A DNA stretch of 6,701 nucleotides from Coriobacteriales bacterium. Its GTDB lineage: Bacteria > Actinomycetota > Coriobacteriia > Coriobacteriales > UBA8131. The translations under genes were made by a program, and so were the position numbers. The notes under the pieces are model-generated. The model was not told the origin of the DNA and made no database searches. It saw nothing but the letters and a program-made list of their open reading frames with translations. The stretch spans positions 1-6,701 of the forward strand of contig JAIRUT010000121.1 in the NCBI GenBank assembly GCA_031254255.1, in the 5' to 3' direction. Each line of letters starts with the position of its first letter. Positions within the stretch are counted from its first letter, which is position 1. Below are positions 4,023 through 6,701 of the stretch, piece by piece.

Positions 4023-6311
4023 ATGAATGAAGAATCGACAGTTAAGAAGAGACGGCCCATAAGGCGACGAGCCCTTGCGATCACTCTGGCAATCGCAATA
4101 TGCATGTCGGCACTTCTGGCCGGCACCTTCGCATGGAGCGCAATAAGCCAGATGGCGCTGAATGAAGCCGTAGAAAACGATATGGCTCCCGGAGGACGTT
4201 TGCATGATGATTTTAACGGGAAGAATCTCGACATCTACGTAGAAAACTATGGTACCAACTCCATATATGCCAAGGTGAAGATATTGGAGTACATGGAGAT
4301 AGGTGATGGGGCGGGAAAAAAGGGCGCCTATGATCCCAATGAGATTCAAGACGATGGTATCAGTAAGGGAGTCTGGGGTATTGATAGCGATAACAATGCG
4401 ACTTCCATAAAGACCGGTGCCAAGATAGGCGATACATCCACATGGACGGTGCACGCCCCTGTCGCTGGTGTTGACGACTGCGGCACGGCAGGGGGGGGGG
4501 CATTTCACCTGTATTGGCAATGGGTGACGGGTGGTCAGAAGGTCTACATGCCGACCTTCAACAAGGATCCCGAATCTCTTGAAAGTGACATTACCGGACT
4601 TGACACGACTGCAGGTGTTACGCCAGATACCTACTCAAACAAGGTAAGTGACCCCACAGCCGGGGGGATACCGACGACAACGCTTACTAAACCGTCATCT
4701 GGAGGCACCATAAATTTAGATGGTAGCCACAACCAGCTGGCTATGGGCGATGAGGCGGAAGATTACGCAACCTACAACCAAATAGATCCGCCAGTAGTTG
4801 AAACCCACACAGCAAAAGAGACGCTTTCAGGCACGGTGTTGACCATGACTGAATGGACGTCTGCCGGATCAAAGCCTGGTCCCTACTGGGTGATGGGAGA
4901 TGACGGCTGGGCCTATTGGGCCGAGGCCATACAACCTGATGCTGCAACAGGGCTTCTCCTTGACAACATTGCACTTGCCGGGCAGCTTGACCAAGAGTGG
5001 TACTACGCATTAGAACCTGTTGCATCATTTGCGACACTGAGTGATATCGGAAAACTGAGGGAAAGCTCTGATGCTGGTGGACAGAAACTTCTTGATGAGC
5101 TCACTAAGCCTACGGTCACGAGTCTTACGGTCTATCCGGGAACGAGTGTGGCTGTAGATCCGGGTGGCGAAGTCAACTTCTCCACGCTTGTCTATGGTGA
5201 TAACTTTCCAAGCCAAGAGGTCAGGTATGAGCTTTCAGAACCTGTCGGCTCTCCGACCGGCGCCCCGGTCGCACAGGACCCAGAAACCAAGATTGATGCG
5301 ACATCAGGGAAGCTCACAGTGGGCAGAAATGAGCTGAACACAGGATTTACGGTTACAGTGACCTCAGTGGTGGATCCCACGATGGCACAGACCATTACGG
5401 TCGATGTCAATGTACTTTCCATGGAATTTGTGTATGACACGCGTATAGCAGTCTCTGATGCTGTATTCGGTGATGCGGATACCGTGAACCTTCTCATTAA
5501 GAACGGTGATAACAACTATATCGTGGACTGGGGCGATGGCACTGTCCCCACTGTGAATGCCGATACCCACGACTATGTCACAACTGACAACTACACCATT
5601 ACGGTGAGTGGCCGAACGTTGGGTGGGATAGCCTTCAACGCGAACGATATTAACGGTGCCTACAATAGTGGCGAGCTGCGTCTAACGGCAATCAACACCC
5701 CACTGCTACAGCAGGCCTCGCTGAGTTTCAACAATTATTTCAGACATTGCATGAATCTGGCCGAAATTCCATCTGATCTTTTTATCAATAATCCGAATGC
5801 CCAAAGCTTCCGCCATGCATTTGACTTATGCTCTGCCCTGACCATGATCCCCGACGATCTGTTTGCCAGCAACACTAAAGTGACAGTTTTCGAGGGCACT
5901 TTCGCAGGTTGCATGGGCATAGAAGAGATTCCTTCTGGTCTGTTTGACAACAATACCGAGGTGACTAACTTCTGGGCGGTGTTCCAAAGTTGCACCAGTA
6001 TTGAGGAAATTCCTATTGGATTGTTTACCAACAACACTAAGGCGACTGATTTCCGTTCCGTATTCAACGGCTGCACAAGCTTGACCGCGATTCCTTCCGA
6101 CCTGTTTAGCAATAACAAAGCGGCTACTGACTTCAACTATGCATTTGGCGATTGCACAGGAATCAAAACCGCTCTGCCTGATTGGTGGGATACGGGGAAG
6201 TACCCGCAAGGCACTTACCCGCAGTTTTACCTGACAGGTACTGCCGTGCGCATGTTCATAGGCTGCACCGAAGCCAGCAACTGGGCAGACGTTCCGGCGG
6301 AATGGAAGTAA
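4023..6311 (+). CDS. Secreted multidomain BspA-type leucine-rich-repeat protein with TasA/SipW-type signal
   Basis: A 762-residue exported protein. The N-terminus has a basic stretch (KKRRPIRRR) and a hydrophobic core (about 18-36) ending LLAGTFAWSAIS, like signal peptides cleaved by SipW-type peptidases. Residues about 43-340 resemble the TasA/camelysin-like region of such proteins (RLHDDFNG, DIYVENYG, LEYMEIG, then a segment with YWVMGDDGWAYWAEAI). An Ig-like domain covers about 363-465, and a PKD-like domain with DWGDGT (502-507) about 467-560. Five 27-residue LRRs run 567-701 with a partial sixth, each with F, F, C, an IP pair and LF-x-NN. The end GCTEASNWADVPAEWK is a typical BspA-type terminus. 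No LPXTG, membrane anchor or lipobox is visible, so attachment is unknown; adhesion or matrix roles are inferred. Ten G residues (codons 157-160) make it a candidate for phase variation. No SipW gene is in the window. Confidence 0.9.
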   Translation: MNEESTVKKRRPIRRRALAITLAIAICMSALLAGTFAWSAISQMALNEAVENDMAPGGRLHDDFNGKNLDIYVENYGTNSIYAKVKILEYMEIGDGAGKKGAYDPNEIQDDGISKGVWGIDSDNNATSIKTGAKIGDTSTWTVHAPVAGVDDCGTAGGGAFHLYWQWVTGGQKVYMPTFNKDPESLESDITGLDTTAGVTPDTYSNKVSDPTAGGIPTTTLTKPSSGGTINLDGSHNQLAMGDEAEDYATYNQIDPPVVETHTAKETLSGTVLTMTEWTSAGSKPGPYWVMGDDGWAYWAEAIQPDAATGLLLDNIALAGQLDQEWYYALEPVASFATLSDIGKLRESSDAGGQKLLDELTKPTVTSLTVYPGTSVAVDPGGEVNFSTLVYGDNFPSQEVRYELSEPVGSPTGAPVAQDPETKIDATSGKLTVGRNELNTGFTVTVTSVVDPTMAQTITVDVNVLSMEFVYDTRIAVSDAVFGDADTVNLLIKNGDNNYIVDWGDGTVPTVNADTHDYVTTDNYTITVSGRTLGGIAFNANDINGAYNSGELRLTAINTPLLQQASLSFNNYFRHCMNLAEIPSDLFINNPNAQSFRHAFDLCSALTMIPDDLFASNTKVTVFEGTFAGCMGIEEIPSGLFDNNTEVTNFWAVFQSCTSIEEIPIGLFTNNTKATDFRSVFNGCTSLTAIPSDLFSNNKAATDFNYAFGDCTGIKTALPDWWDTGKYPQGTYPQFYLTGTAVRMFIGCTEASNWADVPAEWK
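4491..4500 (+). repeat. G10 homopolymer in coding sequence
   Basis: Ten consecutive G residues code Gly157-Gly159 and the first base of Ala160 of the secreted protein. Loss of one G brings TGA at 4525-4527 into frame; gain of one brings TGA at 4580-4582 into frame. Slippage would therefore switch production of the Ig-like, PKD-like and LRR parts off. A G6 run also occurs at 4662-4667. Confidence 0.95.
5721..6125 (+). repeat. Five tandem 81-bp units encoding 27-residue BspA-type LRRs
   Basis: The units begin at residues 567, 594, 621, 648 and 675, with a partial sixth from 702. Consensus: x-x-F-x-x-x-F-x-x-C-x-x-L/I-x-x-I-P-x-x-L-F-x-N-N. The Cys at unit position 10 is kept in all six (576, 603, 630, 657, 684, 711). 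The DNA copies have diverged, so recent tandem duplication is unlikely. Confidence 0.9.
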
Positions 6312-6437
6312 TTGGTAGACCGTATTTGGCGCGACTACCGATTAATGCAGACGAATTGAGACGAGAAACGTGCTTGTTGGCCAACATACTCAAAATTACG
6401 CAGCCGACAGGCATGCTTTCCAGCAGTTGATTGCAAG

Positions 6438-6467
6438 CCCGCCGCCCTCAACATGTGGGGCGGCGGG
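6438..6467 (+). terminator. GC-rich terminator-like hairpin after the LRR protein gene
   Basis: CCCGCCGCCC (6438-6447) and GGGCGGCGGG (6458-6467) are perfect 10-bp arms with a 10-base loop, 127 bases after the stop codon. The following TGGGCACCTTGTTATTC is only partly T-rich, so it is an imperfect intrinsic terminator, or one helped by the next inverted repeat. Confidence 0.6.
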
Positions 6468-6477
6468 TGGGCACCTT

Positions 6478-6548
6478 GTTATTCTGATCGCAGCGAAGAA
6501 TTTTTCCTTTGCAGTAACGGAGGGTTCCTTCATTTTGCTCAGGATGAC
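6478..6548. repeat. Degenerate dispersed inverted-repeat element (REP/MITE-like)
   Basis: GTTATTCTGATCGCAGCGAA (from 6478) and GGTTCCTTCATTTTGCTCAG with GATGAC (6523-6548) are imperfect inverted copies, about two thirds identical with several G-U type differences. They resemble the widespread intergenic repeat ends GTCATTCTGAGCG and GCTCAGGATGAC seen in many bacterial genomes; that likeness is from memory. The rest of 6312-6657 shows only a weak hairpin near 6312-6341 and no supported gene. Confidence 0.45.
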
Positions 6549-6657
6549 GGAAGTGGGATACCAGCTGCAGCCTGCATCTCATATGTTATGTTGCCATGTT
6601 GCTGCGCAGTTTGTGATTGATGAAAGAAAGTTTGGGCAAGAAAGGTGAGGCAGAACA

Positions 6658-6701
6658 ATGGGATTCAATGAGCGACACATCTCCAGCAAAGCCGTCAGCT
6701 T
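6658..6701 (+). CDS. Start of a gene cut by the window edge
   Basis: ATG at 6658 with AAAGGTGAGG eight bases upstream opens a frame that runs off the end after 14 codons (MGFNERHISSKAVS). Too little is visible to name it. The charged start resembles the beginning of an n-region of an export signal, so it could be another secreted protein, but this is a guess. Confidence 0.55.
   Translation, partial: MGFNERHISSKAVS

Noticed and set aside
3870..4520. Minus-strand open frame of 216 codons opposite the surface-protein start
   Set aside because: It overlaps the leader and the clear signal-peptide coding region, is Cys-rich and low in recognisable features, and has no ribosome site.
6370..6648. 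Plus-strand open frame of 92 codons after the LRR gene
   Set aside because: It reads through the terminator hairpin and the inverted repeat, has no ribosome site and no protein-like character.
1..6701. CRISPR array, tRNA, rRNA or insertion sequence
   Set aside because: No regularly spaced identical repeats, cloverleaf, rRNA-like stretch or transposase frame is visible.

Overview
The window is a chromosomal segment of moderate GC content with strong Shine-Dalgarno sites and consensus sigma-70-like promoters. A large secreted protein with a TasA/SipW-type export signal and BspA-type leucine-rich repeats points to a host-associated Gram-positive bacterium. My best guess is a Coriobacteriia-type actinomycete or a Clostridia-type member of the Bacillota; this is inference from protein style and not a firm assignment.

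Left block (37-1219, minus strand): a three-gene operon. A small two-helix membrane protein (1130-834) is followed, after a single in-frame stop codon, by a Xre/Cro-type repressor (833-591) and then by a four-helix membrane protein (546-37). It is driven by a near-consensus promoter at 1207-1179. Three CTTTGCA boxes spaced exactly 23 bp apart, plus one inverted copy, interleave with this promoter and are the likely operator of the repressor. Divergent from it, from its own promoter with nested palindromes, runs a 472-residue STAND-type ATPase (1337-2755) with a C-terminal PD-(D/E)xK-like DUF234 domain.

Middle block (2756-3534): a promoter region containing a 9-bp inverted repeat, then a compact metallo-beta-lactamase-fold hydrolase (2941-3534) with an intact metal-binding HxHxDH motif.

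Right block (3535-6701): a promoter with an upstream palindrome precedes an unusually long leader of about 380 nt. The leader holds a possible three-way-junction RNA, a 40-codon small ORF and two GC-rich hairpins. It leads into a 762-residue secreted multidomain protein (4023-6311): SipW/TasA-like signal region, Ig-like domain, PKD-like domain, and five full 27-residue BspA-type LRRs plus a partial sixth. The coding sequence carries a run of ten G residues (4491-4500). Both the -1 and +1 frames stop soon after it, so the gene looks like a phase-variable contingency locus. A GC-rich terminator-like hairpin and a degenerate dispersed inverted repeat follow, then the first 14 codons of another gene.

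The most notable system is the secreted LRR protein, which seems to be controlled at several levels: upstream palindrome, structured leader, small ORF, and the G10 tract as an on/off switch.
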